Source: JAAXHB01 sp965214945
Lineage (GTDB): Bacteria; Actinomycetota; Acidimicrobiia; Acidimicrobiales; Aldehydirespiratoraceae
Length of the DNA: 64,000 nt
NCBI GenBank assembly: GCA_965214945.1
Contig: OZ244029.1
Location: 2,480,001 to 2,544,000 of the forward strand
Reading direction: 5' to 3'
Shown here: piece by piece, positions 42,809 through 51,790 of the stretch
How the letters are laid out: each line of letters opens with the position of its first letter
Position numbering within the stretch: the first letter of the stretch is position 1
Made by a program: the position numbers and the translations under genes
Notes under the pieces: model-generated
Told to the model about the DNA's origin: nothing
What the model saw: the letters and a program-made list of their open reading frames with translations, nothing else
The model's database searches: none

Positions 42809-43525
42809 ATGGAGCCCACCGATCGCATCTACCTGCGAGACGCTCAGATGCGCGAGTTCGACGCCACGGTCACGGCGGTGGACGGCCAGCGTGCCGCGCT
42901 TGACGCCACGGCCTTCTACCCCACAGGCGGCGGCCAGCCCTGCGACACCGGCACGCTGGAATGGCACGGCGGCCGGGCGCGTGTCAGCGATGTGCGCGGT
43001 CACAAAATCGTGTGGCACACCCTCGAAGGCGACATCCCCGAGATCGGCACCGCAGTGCGAGGCGCGCTCGACTGGGAGCGCCGCCACGCGCTGATGCGCA
43101 CCCATACCGCTATGCACATCCTGTGCGGCGTGATCTACAACGAATGGGGCAAGGCTGTGACCGGCGGCAACATGCAGCCGCTGTCGGCGCGCATGGACTT
43201 CGAGTTCGGCCCGCTGCCGGACGATTTTAAGGCCAAGGTCACCGAGCTTGTGAACGCCGAGATCACCGCCGACAGGCCGATCGAAGTGTCGTTCCTGCCG
43301 AGGGCGGTCGCCTTGGCGGACGACGACCTGATCCGCACCAAAGTCAACCTGATCCCGGAGTCGGTCACCGAAATCCGGGTGGTGGACATCGTCGGTCTCG
43401 ACAAACAGGCCGACGGCGGCACCCACCTGCGTTCAACGGGCGAGGTCGGCCGCCTTGAGGTGGTCAAGACCCAGTCGAAGGGCAAGGCCAACAAGCGAAT
43501 CCGTATCGTGCTTCACGACGCCTGA
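42809..43525 (+). CDS. Alanyl-tRNA editing protein AlaX-like
   Basis: Free-standing editing domain that removes wrongly attached Ser or Gly from tRNA-Ala. The 238-residue product has the N-terminal FYPTGGGQPCDTG, the zinc motif HTAMHIL (two His, about 97-101) and the second metal region DKQADGGTHLRST near residues 200-212. In most relatives the latter reads CGGTH with Cys as a zinc ligand; here the position is Asp. A GAGAGG Shine-Dalgarno precedes the ATG. It converges with uvrD, 57 nt away. Confidence 0.88.
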   Translation: MEPTDRIYLRDAQMREFDATVTAVDGQRAALDATAFYPTGGGQPCDTGTLEWHGGRARVSDVRGHKIVWHTLEGDIPEIGTAVRGALDWERRHALMRTHTAMHILCGVIYNEWGKAVTGGNMQPLSARMDFEFGPLPDDFKAKVTELVNAEITADRPIEVSFLPRAVALADDDLIRTKVNLIPESVTEIRVVDIVGLDKQADGGTHLRSTGEVGRLEVVKTQSKGKANKRIRIVLHDA

Positions 43526-43582
43526 CCACGGCCACGGGGCGACAAAGGCGAGGGATCCCAGAGCTTTGTCATCTGGCGGGGA

Positions 43583-45823
43583 TCAGAGCTTTGTCAGAGG
43601 AGCCCAGGAGAGAAGCAGGCGCTTCTCTCCTTCGGAAGCGAAACGCACGGATGCTTCTGCTGAGTCGCCGTGGCCGGTGATGTCGATTATCACGCCCTCG
43701 CCAAACTTGGCGTGACGCACGTCATCACCGACACGCAGTTTGGACCGATCAGCTCGAAGCGGCCACCGCGCGGGCCTGCGCCCTGCGGCCATGGCGCGCT
43801 CCACGATCTCGTCGCGGTTTGAGCTGCGCCGGTCGAGGCGTTGCTCATGCCGCTGTTTGCGCCGCCGGCGAGTGCGCAACGTCCTGATTCCGTCCACATC
43901 ATCCAGCAGATCTTCGGGTATCTCCGACAGGAAACGGCTCGGCGGATTGTATTGGGCGCGCCCGTACAGCTGCCGGCTCCAGGCGTGCATCAGCGTCAGG
44001 CGGCGCATCGCCCGGGTGATGCCAACATACGCGAGACGGCGCTCCTCTTCCATCTCCGTGGGCTTGTCCAGCGAGCGGAAATGCGGGAACACGCCCTCCT
44101 CCATGCCCGTGAGGTAGACGTCTGAGTACTCCAGGCCCTTAGCCGCGTGGAGGGTCATCAACGACACCTTGGACTCCGCCTCAGCGTCGGCTAGGTCGTC
44201 GGTGTCGGACACCAGCGCAATCTCTTCTAGGAAGCTGTCGAGCGTCTCGTGCCCGGCCGCGACTCCGACCAGCTCATCCAGGTTCTCCAGCCGCCCGTCG
44301 GCCTCGTGAGAGCGCTCCCGGCGGAGTTCATCGCGATAGCCCGACCTCTCCAACAAGTACGACAACACCTCGCCGGGCGCGGCGCCCGGCGAGGTCGCCA
44401 GCGACCCCGCTGAGTCGATCAGGTCGCAGAAGTCGCGAATGCCGGCAGCGGCCCTGCCGGTGACGCCGGCGGCAGAGCGGCGGCGCAGAGCCTCGAAGAA
44501 GCTGATTCCCTCCCGCGCTGCCAGGTCGTCGATCCTCGACTCCGAAACGGCGCCCACACCCCTTCGAGGCGTGTTCAGTACCCTTCTGACGCTCACCTCG
44601 TCGGCGGGACTGACCGCTGCACGCAGGTAGGCGATGGCGTCGCGCACCTCGCGACGCTCATAGAAGCGGGTGCCTCCCACTACCGTGTAGGGGATCTCGG
44701 CGACCGACAGCGCCTCCTCAAGCACCCGTGACTGGGCGTTCATGCGGTAGAAGACGGCCATCTCGTCCCAGGGCACACCGTGCTCGTGGCGGCGGTGTGT
44801 CTCACCGACGATGTATCGGGCCTCGTCCTGCTCGTCGTCGGCGCGATAGCGGGTGATGTGCGTTCCCGAGCCGAGGTCTGTCCAGAGCTCTTTGGGCTTG
44901 CGGCCCGGGTTGTTGTCAATCACCGAGTTGGCCGCGTCGAGGATGCGCTGAGTGCTGCGGTAGTTGCGGTCGAGCACCACGATGCGCGCATCGGGGAACG
45001 CCTCCTCGAACTCCAAGATGTTGCGCACGTTGGCGCCTCGGAACGCATAGATCGATTGGTCGGAGTCGCCCACGGCGCTCACCTGCCGACTGCGCGCCGC
45101 CAGCTGGATCACAAGTGCGTTCTGCACCTTGTTGGTGTCCTGGTACTCGTCCACCAGCACATGGCCGAAGCGGTCCTGCCAGAAGGCCAGCGCATCTGGG
45201 TCGGCCCGGAACAGCTCCACTGTGCGCTGTAGCAGGTCGTCGAAGTCCATCGCCTCTGCGGCCACCAGACGGCGCTGATACTCGACGAACACCTTCGCGA
45301 TCCGCCGCTCGTGCGGCCCGGAGGCCCGAGTAGCGTACTTCTCGGCGGTTACGTCGTCGTTCTTGACCTTGGAAATGCCTGCGTGGATCATCCGCGGTGG
45401 GAAACGCTTAACGTCGATGTCCAGGTCGCTCATCACATAGCGGCACAGGCGCACGGCGTCACCCTGGTCGTAGATCACAAAGCGCTGCGGGAAGCCGATG
45501 AGGTGGGCCTCCTGGCGCAGGATGCGCACGCAGGCGCTGTGAAAAGTCGACACCCACATGCGCTCGGCCACCGGTCCGACCAGCGCGCCGACGCGCTGCT
45601 TCATCTCGCCAGCGGCCTTATTGGTGAACGTGATCGCCAAGATGTCGTACGGCGACAGGCCGTGATGCTCAATCAGATGGGCGATGCGGTGCGTGAGCAC
45701 CCGGGTTTTGCCCGAACCGGCGCCCGCCACCACTAGCAGCGGCCCTCCGGTGTGGGTTACAGCCTCATGCTGGGCCGGGTTCAGGCCCGATAGGGCAGCC
45801 GATTCGGCGAGAGGCACCGGCAT
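43583..45823 (-). CDS. pcrA: UvrD/PcrA-type superfamily 1 DNA helicase
   Basis: 3'-5' helicase for repair and replication. The 746-residue product from ATG 45823 (MPVPLAESAALSGLNPAQHE) has Walker A LVVAGAGSGKTRVLTHRIAH, motif Ia, DEYQDTN (motif II), GDSDQSIYAFRGA (III), LDRNYRSTQRIL (IV), LMTLHAAKGLEYSDVYLTGM (V) and EERRLAYVGITRA (VI). A C-terminal tudor-like VGDDVRHAKFGEGVI interacts with RNA polymerase in relatives. TAGGGT on the minus strand is exactly 7 nt from the ATG, so it is probably leaderless. Confidence 0.96.
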   Translation of the reverse strand: MPVPLAESAALSGLNPAQHEAVTHTGGPLLVVAGAGSGKTRVLTHRIAHLIEHHGLSPYDILAITFTNKAAGEMKQRVGALVGPVAERMWVSTFHSACVRILRQEAHLIGFPQRFVIYDQGDAVRLCRYVMSDLDIDVKRFPPRMIHAGISKVKNDDVTAEKYATRASGPHERRIAKVFVEYQRRLVAAEAMDFDDLLQRTVELFRADPDALAFWQDRFGHVLVDEYQDTNKVQNALVIQLAARSRQVSAVGDSDQSIYAFRGANVRNILEFEEAFPDARIVVLDRNYRSTQRILDAANSVIDNNPGRKPKELWTDLGSGTHITRYRADDEQDEARYIVGETHRRHEHGVPWDEMAVFYRMNAQSRVLEEALSVAEIPYTVVGGTRFYERREVRDAIAYLRAAVSPADEVSVRRVLNTPRRGVGAVSESRIDDLAAREGISFFEALRRRSAAGVTGRAAAGIRDFCDLIDSAGSLATSPGAAPGEVLSYLLERSGYRDELRRERSHEADGRLENLDELVGVAAGHETLDSFLEEIALVSDTDDLADAEAESKVSLMTLHAAKGLEYSDVYLTGMEEGVFPHFRSLDKPTEMEEERRLAYVGITRAMRRLTLMHAWSRQLYGRAQYNPPSRFLSEIPEDLLDDVDGIRTLRTRRRRKQRHEQRLDRRSSNRDEIVERAMAAGRRPARWPLRADRSKLRVGDDVRHAKFGEGVIIDITGHGDSAEASVRFASEGEKRLLLSWAPLTKL

Positions 45824-46185
45824 TAGTGTCACCCTACTGCCCATAGGATGTTGATGACATCAGTCGCGGACACTGACATGATGCTCACCCCGGCTGACTC
45901 CGGTCTCCTGTGCGGAGCTCTGATCGGTTTGGCGACTGAGCCGGCCCAGCTCGACCGCCAAACCGACACCAACGAGGAGAAGAGCCCCGTTTGAACGCAC
46001 CCTCTCAGAGCTTCTACCACTAGCGGGACGGGTTCGCCCCAAAGACGTGATCGACGTCTACCTCAACCAGTGGCTGATGGAGTATACGCTCGATGCGATA
46101 GACCCTCCGGCGGTCGAAACAGTCTTGGCGGTTCGAATAATGTTCGGGCCGGCCCACCTCGCTGGCACTCCTCCAGCCGGGCCGG
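45824..46185. other. Gap with no supported gene
   Basis: After the uvrD promoter (TAGGGT, 45836-45831) there is no frame with a start signal and coding bias that I can defend. A plus-strand frame at about 45988-46274 (RPKDVIDVYLNQWLMEYTLD) and a minus-strand frame overlapping it (YRIERILHQPLVEVDVDHVF) both look partly protein-like, so an old gene fragment is possible. Confidence 0.4.
45831..45836 (-). promoter_or_regulatory. -10 box of leaderless uvrD/pcrA
   Basis: TAGGGT on the minus strand, exactly 7 nt before ATG 45823; it decides this start over one seven codons upstream. Confidence 0.6.
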
Positions 46186-47179
46186 CTAGCCGGTGCACAA
46201 CCTTCGCTGCAGGAGGCGCCCAAGGCAACGTCGGGTCGCCGCGGATGTGTGTGGCAATCCATATCGGCTCGTGACACTCACGAGACGGATACCACTGCCG
46301 CCGCCAATGGCCGCGCACCCAATGCCGACGCTTGCCCCCCCCCGGGAGCGGTCGGAGTGGCCACGCGATACAGGTTGAGAGGGCAGATCCACAACCCGAA
46401 ACCGGTCCAACCGGTCACCTAAACGAGGTTGGCGGCGCACCGCCCGCTTCGTCCGCCGGACCGCTTCCCTGCCTGTTTTACGAGGTTGGCGCCCCGCTGC
46501 TTCCCTCCAAGGCGAAGCAGCAAACTGCCACAACGCGAACAGCAAAAAGAACACCGCCGCTGTTGTGCGGGTCACCAGAATCGGTTCGCAGCCGGCAGGT
46601 TCCCGATCTAAGCCGACACCAGCTGTGAAAACGCCAACACGGCCGATAGCTTCGCTGTCGTCGCTGATTTCGACCGTCGCTGATTTCGACCGTCGCACCA
46701 AAATCCCACACAAACGGCGAGTCGCAGCGCAGCGCTAGCCCGTGCGCCCGCGGGTAAGAATGCCACACACACGGTTTTGGTCGCTGCCTGTTCCGGCGGG
46801 GTTCAGGCTGGAACGTCAACTGAGGCATCTGTGCCATCCATCGGACGATCACGGCGGGGCCAGCCGAGAGAAACCGCAACGAGCGGGCGTGCATAGCTTC
46901 AACCAGCTCCACAACGACATCCGCCGTGGCACAGGTGTACCGCAACGCCACAACCGGGGTAGGGGCGGTCTCAGACAGGAGCGCCCCGTCAGGCAACGGC
47001 TGAGCGAACACCGGCTTCTCGAACACAACGAACACCGACTCGGACCACACCATCTCATGGCGAAGCACCGGCGCGCCAACATCGGAAGCTTCTAACGTGG
47101 ACACAGCCAAGTCAAGGTCGGCGCACACCTGCTCAGGCACCCACACCACCTGCTCCGCTGGGAGCGTAAGATCAGCCAA
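46186..47179 (-). pseudogene. Gene of unknown function split by a 16-bp tandem duplication
   Basis: The first half (47179 down to about 46697) encodes LADLTLPAEQVVWVPEQVCA, then LSAGPAVIVRWMAQMPQLTF and CDSPFVWDFGATVEISD with good coding bias. At 46665-46696 the 16-mer TGATTTCGACCGTCGC is present twice in tandem; 16 is not a multiple of 3, so the frame shifts. Removing one copy joins GATVEISD to DSEAIGRVGVFTAGVGLDRE and a membrane segment TTAAVFFLLFALWQFAASP. The frame is open a little upstream of 47179, to 47272, without ATG. No family recognised; the last 80 residues are Arg-rich and may not be coding. Confidence 0.45.
46665..46696. repeat. Tandem duplication of a 16-mer
   Basis: TGATTTCGACCGTCGC at 46665-46680 and again at 46681-46696, identical and directly adjacent. 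It causes the frame change in the gene above. Confidence 0.9.
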
Positions 47180-47557
47180 CCGGGAACCAAGCAGAGCGCT
47201 TCGGTCGGCCCATGCGAGAGTCTGGCAACGGGCAAGACCACGCTTCCCACTCTGAACGCGGTATAGCAGCGTTCATGCGCGCACGACCTTACACGCCCTT
47301 CCGGCGTCGAAGCCTGCCAGCGGAGATTGGGCTCACATAACTTCGGGGTGTCGCCAGTTGACCTGTTACACCCGGAGTTATGTGCCTGCGGCGGGGCGGC
47401 GGTGCACACCCGCTGGCCTGTTCTGTGGGCGGCTCCGGTGGTGGCCGCGCGCGTGGCGCTTATGCCCGCGTTGATTGCCACCCGCGTTGATTGCCACAGT
47501 ACGGGCCACCGGCGGAGCCCGCAAACGCCCGTTTCGGCTCAGCTTGACATACCCTCC
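47180..47557. other. Gene-free stretch with an inverted repeat
   Basis: No frame here has a start signal and coding bias. The main structure is the inverted repeat at 47334-47384. GCGTTGATTGCCAC also occurs twice near 47469-47496. The stretch separates two oddly composed genes and may be a mobile-element scar. Confidence 0.45.
47334..47384. repeat. Inverted repeat CACATAACT...TGT
   Basis: Left arm CACATAACTTCGGGGTGT (47334-47351) and right arm ACACCCGGAGTTATGTG (47368-47384) pair with one mismatch and one gap around a 16-nt loop. It could be a hairpin, a recombinase site or abutted ends of a lost element; no transposase gene is seen. Confidence 0.65.
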
Positions 47558-48034
47558 CTATGAGGCTGCCGCCCCTGCCGGTATCGTACTCTGGCCTGCC
47601 GCCTCCTGCCCGCTGGTGTCGGGCTCGGACATCGCCGGTGTTGGGGGCTTGGAGGCGGTTTCGTCGGCAGAATCAGGCTCGTCCGGTGAGCCCAGGTAGT
47701 AGCCCACTCCTAGTGTGTGGACTGTCAAGGCTGTGACGTTCGTTTCGAGGTTCCGCAGCCTTCGTGAGAGACCACGAATGTCGGCTTTCATCTCGGCTCT
47801 GAGGTTGTCCTGGCCGGCCTGCAAACGGTCGAACCCGGCATTCATGTCAGCCTTCATCTCGGCTCTGCCGGCGTTCATGTCAGCCTTCATCTCGGCTCTG
47901 CCGGCGTTCACCTCGGCTCTGAGACCGCGTTCTGTTTTGCCGATCTGCCGGAACAAGAAGACTATAAGCGTCGTATTCGTAGCAAAAAAAGCGACCAACA
48001 CGGACACGACAACCGCGGCCGCTCCGTTCGTCAC
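47558..48034 (-). CDS. Membrane-anchored hendecad-repeat coiled-coil protein
   Basis: From GTG 48034, with a strong AAGGAGG Shine-Dalgarno, a 158-residue product. One membrane helix (AAAVVVSVLVAFFATNTTLI) is followed by a coiled coil with two exact 11-residue repeats NAGRAEMKADM, then NAGFDRLQAGQDNLRAEMKA and GLSRRLRNLETNVTALTVHT, and a loose Asp/Ser/Pro-rich tail. The repeats come from two identical 33-nt DNA units (47841-47873, 47874-47906). It would sit in the membrane with a rod on one side. Function unknown. Confidence 0.75.
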   Translation of the reverse strand: MTNGAAAVVVSVLVAFFATNTTLIVFLFRQIGKTERGLRAEVNAGRAEMKADMNAGRAEMKADMNAGFDRLQAGQDNLRAEMKADIRGLSRRLRNLETNVTALTVHTLGVGYYLGSPDEPDSADETASKPPTPAMSEPDTSGQEAAGQSTIPAGAAAS

Positions 48035-48162
48035 AACAGGACTCCTCCTTACAGCCAGCAGGAGACGCGACTGTAGCAGGCAGCATCCGCAACAGTCAAC
48101 CTCGGAACCGCGTCGGCGGGCCCCGGCATCAGCACGACGCTGAGGCTGCCACACCCTGCTGC

Positions 48163-48208
48163 TACAATCGTTTGGCACTGACACGTACAATCGTTTGGTA
48201 CTGACACG
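48163..48208. repeat. Tandem 23-bp repeats upstream of the coiled-coil gene
   Basis: Two units, TACAATCGTTTGGCACTGAC plus ACG (48163-48185) and the same with T for C at one position (48186-48208). They lie 130 nt upstream of the coiled-coil gene and just past the guaA stop, so they could be operators of that gene. Confidence 0.7.
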
Positions 48209-48229
48209 ACAGCGTGGCGGCTCGAGCGG

Positions 48230-49843
48230 TCACTCCCATTCGATGGTGGCGGGCGGCTTGGACGTAATGTCGTACACCACACGGTTCACGCCGCGCACGC
48301 TGCTCACCACGCGGCGGCTGATGTGGTCGAGCACCTCATGAGGCAGACGGGCCCAGTCGGCGGTCATGGCGTCGGCACCGGTCACGGCTCTGACCACAAC
48401 GGGATGGCCGTAAGTGCGCTCGTCGCCCATCACGCCCACCGTGCGGACATCGAGCAACACCGCGAAAGCCTGCCAGAGCTGGTCTTCGAGCCCCGCAGCC
48501 TGCAGCTCGGAGCGCACGATGGCGTCGGCCTGTCGCAGCGTGTCGGCCTTGGCGGGCGTTACCTCGCCAGTGATGCGCACCGCCAGGCCGGGGCCGGGAA
48601 ACGGCTGGCGCCTCACGATCTCGGGCGGCAGGTCAAGCTCGGTGCCAACAGCTCGAACCTCGTCTTTGAACAACGCCCGCAGCGGCTCCACGAGCTCGAA
48701 ATCCACATCGTCGGGCAGGCCGCCAACGTTGTGGTGGCTCTTGATGACGGCCGCGTGGTCGGTGCCCGACTCCACCACGTCCGGGTACAGCGTTCCCTGC
48801 ACCAAGAAGCGCGCCTCTCCGGCGACCTCTTGGCGGATCTCCTCGAACACCCGCACGAACTGCTCGCCGACCGCCTTGCGCTTGGCCTCGGGATCGGTGA
48901 CGCCCGCAAGCGCAGCGAAGAAACGATCCGCCGCCTCGACGCGCACCAAGCGCATGTCGAGACCGGAGCGCGCGAGCTCCAGCACGCTGTCGGCTTCGCG
49001 GTCGCGCAGCAGCCCGGTGTCCACAAGCACGCAGGTCAGCCGGCCGCCGATGGCTCTGTGAACTAACGCGGCAGCCACAGCCGAGTCGACGCCTCCCGAG
49101 AAGCCGCAGACAGCGCTCCCCGAACCCACCTGGGCTCGCACCGCGGCGACCGCGTCGTCGATGAACGAACTCACCGACCAGCCGGGCTCCGCTCCGCAGG
49201 CTTTACGCAAGAAGCGATCGATCACTGTCTGGCCGCACGGCGTATGGAGCACCTCGGGATGGAACTGCACTGCGTAGAGGCCACGTTCGGGGTCCTCGAA
49301 CGCGGCCACCGGCGACTCGTCGGTGTGGGCGGTGACCGTCACACCCGGTGGCGGGCTCGTTACGGCATCGAAGTGGCTCATCCAGACCTGCTGCGGCGAT
49401 GGCAGCCCCTCGAACAGCACGCCGCCTGCCGCGTCGCCTTGCTCGGAGAGGGCGTTCAGTGTGAGCTCAGTTCGACCGTACTCGCCGCGCGCGTTGCGCC
49501 CGACAGAACCTCCGAGCTGAGTGGCCATTAGCTGTGCGCCATAGCAGATGCCCAGCACCGGCACTCCCAGGCTGTACACGTCGGGGTCGAGGCTCGGCGC
49601 GCCCGGAGAGTGCACCGAAGCCGGGCCGCCGCTGAGGATCACGCCCATAGGCCGGCGGGCCTCCAGCTCGGCCGCGGTGACGGTCGGCGGGACGATCTCG
49701 CTGTAGACCGCCGCCTCGCGCACCCGCCGAGCGATGAGCTGCGCGTACTGGGCGCCGAAGTCGACCACCAGCACCGGCTGCCGGACGCTGGTGGCCTGGC
49801 CGGCGGGAGCACGGCCTTTTCGAGCGACCGGCGAGCCGGTCAC
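48230..49843 (-). CDS. guaA: GMP synthase (glutamine-hydrolysing)
   Basis: Converts XMP to GMP. The 537-residue product from GTG 49843 has the class I amidotransferase domain (VLVVDFGAQYAQLIARRVRE, catalytic Cys in VLGICYGAQLMA, His in VQFHPEVLHT), the PP-loop VCGFSGGVDSAVAAALV, and the C-terminal dimer domain with QPFPGPGLAVRITGEV and the final DITSKPPATIEWE. The GTG overlaps the guaB3 stop by 4 nt. The N-terminus has about 22 extra residues before the amidotransferase fold. Confidence 0.97.
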   Translation of the reverse strand: MTGSPVARKGRAPAGQATSVRQPVLVVDFGAQYAQLIARRVREAAVYSEIVPPTVTAAELEARRPMGVILSGGPASVHSPGAPSLDPDVYSLGVPVLGICYGAQLMATQLGGSVGRNARGEYGRTELTLNALSEQGDAAGGVLFEGLPSPQQVWMSHFDAVTSPPPGVTVTAHTDESPVAAFEDPERGLYAVQFHPEVLHTPCGQTVIDRFLRKACGAEPGWSVSSFIDDAVAAVRAQVGSGSAVCGFSGGVDSAVAAALVHRAIGGRLTCVLVDTGLLRDREADSVLELARSGLDMRLVRVEAADRFFAALAGVTDPEAKRKAVGEQFVRVFEEIRQEVAGEARFLVQGTLYPDVVESGTDHAAVIKSHHNVGGLPDDVDFELVEPLRALFKDEVRAVGTELDLPPEIVRRQPFPGPGLAVRITGEVTPAKADTLRQADAIVRSELQAAGLEDQLWQAFAVLLDVRTVGVMGDERTYGHPVVVRAVTGADAMTADWARLPHEVLDHISRRVVSSVRGVNRVVYDITSKPPATIEWE

Positions 49844-50949
49844 GAGGCGATAACGGCCACGGCTGCGCGCTGAAAGTCTTTGACGTCGGTGTAGCCGCAC
49901 TTGGCCATCGACGTCCGCAGGCCGCCCATCAGGTTCGTCGTTCCGTCAGGCGACAGCGCCGGCCCGTGGACGATCTCCGCCGTCGTCGCGTGTGGCGCGA
50001 TCTCCATGACCCGGCCCCGCGGCAGCTGCGGGCGGCCCGCTGAGAGGCACCAGTGCCGGCCGGGGCACGGCGAGTCGGTCGCCGACGCCAGGGCCAGCCC
50101 CAGCATCACCGCGTCAGCGCCGCACACGATGGCCTTGGCGATATCCCCCGCGGTGCGCATCGACCCGTCGGCTATCACATGGCAGTACACGCCGGTCTCG
50201 TCGAGGTGGCGCATCCGCGCGGCACGGGCGTCGGCTATGGCCGTCGCCTGAGGAACGTCGAGACCCAGAACGTCGCGATTGGTGCCGGCGTGGCCCGACC
50301 CGGCGCCGACCAGCACGCCCGCCGCGCCGGTTCGCATCAGGTGAAGTGCACCCTGGTAGCTGACGCAACCGCCCACCACCACCGGAGTGTGCATGCTCCG
50401 GATGAACGTCTTCAGGTTGAGAGGCTCATGCGAAGACGAAACGTGCTCGGCGGAGACGACGGTCGCGGCGATCACCAGCAGATCGATCTCCGCGGCGACG
50501 GCGTAAGGAGCCAGCTTTAGAGCGCTCGACGGGCGCACCCGCCCCGCGGTGCGCACCCCGGCACCGGCGATCTCCGCGATCCGCTCGGTGATCAGCTCCG
50601 GGCGCACCGGCTCGGCGTAGAGCTCGCGCAGCCTGCGGACGGCGTCGGATGCGGGCATCTCGGACAGTTCCGACAGCGCCTGGTCTGGGTTTTCGCAGCG
50701 AGTCCAGATGCCCTCGAGGTCGAGCACCCCCACCCCGCCGAGCTTGCCGAGCGCGATAGCCGTGGCCGGGCTGGTCACCGAGTCGGCAGAGGCGCCGAGC
50801 ACGGGGATGTGGAAACGGTAGGCGTCGATCTGCCAAGAGACGTCGACGTCGTCGCAGTCGCGTGTACGACGGCTGGGAACGATGGAGATCTCGTCGAGCC
50901 GGTAGGCACGGCGGCCCGATTTTCCGAGCCCGATCTCAACTTCTGCCAT
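49840..50949 (-). CDS. guaB3: GuaB3 family IMP dehydrogenase-related protein
   Basis: Barrel enzyme of the IMPDH/GMP-reductase superfamily. The 369-residue product begins VEIGLGKSGRRAYRLDEISI, typical of GuaB3, and lacks the CBS domains of true GuaB. It has VVVGGCVSYQGALHLMRTGA (substrate region), HVIADGSMRTAGDIAKAIVC and GADAVMLGLALA, then the end GLRTSMAKCGYTDVKDFQRA. The Cys usually found in the IMPDH catalytic loop is not evident where expected. It is followed by guaA with a 4-nt overlap, so a role in guanine nucleotide synthesis is likely. GAGGAGG lies 8 nt before the ATG. Confidence 0.9.
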   Translation of the reverse strand: MAEVEIGLGKSGRRAYRLDEISIVPSRRTRDCDDVDVSWQIDAYRFHIPVLGASADSVTSPATAIALGKLGGVGVLDLEGIWTRCENPDQALSELSEMPASDAVRRLRELYAEPVRPELITERIAEIAGAGVRTAGRVRPSSALKLAPYAVAAEIDLLVIAATVVSAEHVSSSHEPLNLKTFIRSMHTPVVVGGCVSYQGALHLMRTGAAGVLVGAGSGHAGTNRDVLGLDVPQATAIADARAARMRHLDETGVYCHVIADGSMRTAGDIAKAIVCGADAVMLGLALASATDSPCPGRHWCLSAGRPQLPRGRVMEIAPHATTAEIVHGPALSPDGTTNLMGGLRTSMAKCGYTDVKDFQRAAVAVIAS

Positions 50950-50981
50950 GTAAGCAGCCTCCTCGAGTTCGCTGTCGCGGC

Positions 50982-51575
50982 CTAGCGTCGGGCGGAGGCA
51001 CCCGTGGGGACGCCCGCGGAGACACTTGCGGTGCTGACCGTCAGAAGCTGGCGCAACACTGCTGCGGTGGCGCCCCAGATCGTGTCACCCGGCAGCATAA
51101 AAAAGGTCATGACCCGCTCCGGCTGGCCGGGCAGCGTCCACAACTCCTCACGCCAGGTGTCGTCGGCGAGAAGGTCGCTGACGGCGATGCACAGCACCGA
51201 TTCGACCTCGGCAGGATCGGGCCGCAGGGCGGGCTTCGCCTCGGCGACGGCCACGAAAGGACAAGCTCTCGAACTCGACGTGACTGTCCTGAAGCTGTCC
51301 AGACGGCCGACGCAACGAGCGCTGCCGGCGTCAAGGCTGATCTCCTCGGCAGCCTCTCGGAGGGCGGTTGCCCACAGGTCGGTGTCGCCCGGCTCGCTCC
51401 GACCGCCGGGAAACGCCACCTCACCCGCGTGATGCCGCAGATGCCAAGCGCGGCGGGTGAGAACAACGTGCGCCTCACCCCGGCGCTCATAAAGCAACAC
51501 CAGCACCGCGGACGGCTCAGACGGCGCACACGCGGGGATCAGCGGAGCCCGATGGCCAGGCCTCACGCCGCGCAC
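50982..51575 (-). CDS. NUDIX hydrolase, CoA pyrophosphatase-like
   Basis: Cleaves nucleoside-diphosphate-linked compounds, probably CoA or related. The NUDIX box is GGRSEPGDTDLWATALREAAEE (split as GGRSEPGDTDLW and ATALREAAEEI), preceded by EAHVVLTRRAWHLRHHAGEV, the CoA-pyrophosphatase pattern. GTG 51575 gives 197 residues, a normal length, but coding-like sequence (PPWAGLPEADRRLPLT) continues upstream to about 51660 and perhaps to a CTG at 51794 that overlaps the stop of the small gene before it. Start therefore uncertain. guaB3 starts 32 nt downstream. Confidence 0.8.
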   Translation of the reverse strand: MRGVRPGHRAPLIPACAPSEPSAVLVLLYERRGEAHVVLTRRAWHLRHHAGEVAFPGGRSEPGDTDLWATALREAAEEISLDAGSARCVGRLDSFRTVTSSSRACPFVAVAEAKPALRPDPAEVESVLCIAVSDLLADDTWREELWTLPGQPERVMTFFMLPGDTIWGATAAVLRQLLTVSTASVSAGVPTGASARR

Positions 51576-51790
51576 GGCGCTAACCAGAGCAGTCAGCGGC
51601 AGCCGCCGGTCGGCCTCCGGCAGCCCCGCCCACGGCGGCGGGCCGCCGGGACGGGTTCGGGGAGGGCGCGGTATGAGCTGCGGGCCTCCGCGCGGAGGGC
51701 GGGAGGCTGCCGACGAGCCGGTCTGCGCTCCGCTGGAAGCGCTGGGCGGACAGGACGCATAAACGACGCGCCGAGCGGCTGCGCGACCGC

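Noticed and set aside
45988..46274. Plus-strand frame with RPKDVIDVYLNQWLMEYTLD
   Set aside because: No start signal, and an equally plausible frame lies on the other strand; too weak to call a gene.
45824..48229. Insertion sequence or prophage
   Set aside because: Inverted and tandem repeats are present, but no transposase, integrase or phage gene could be found.
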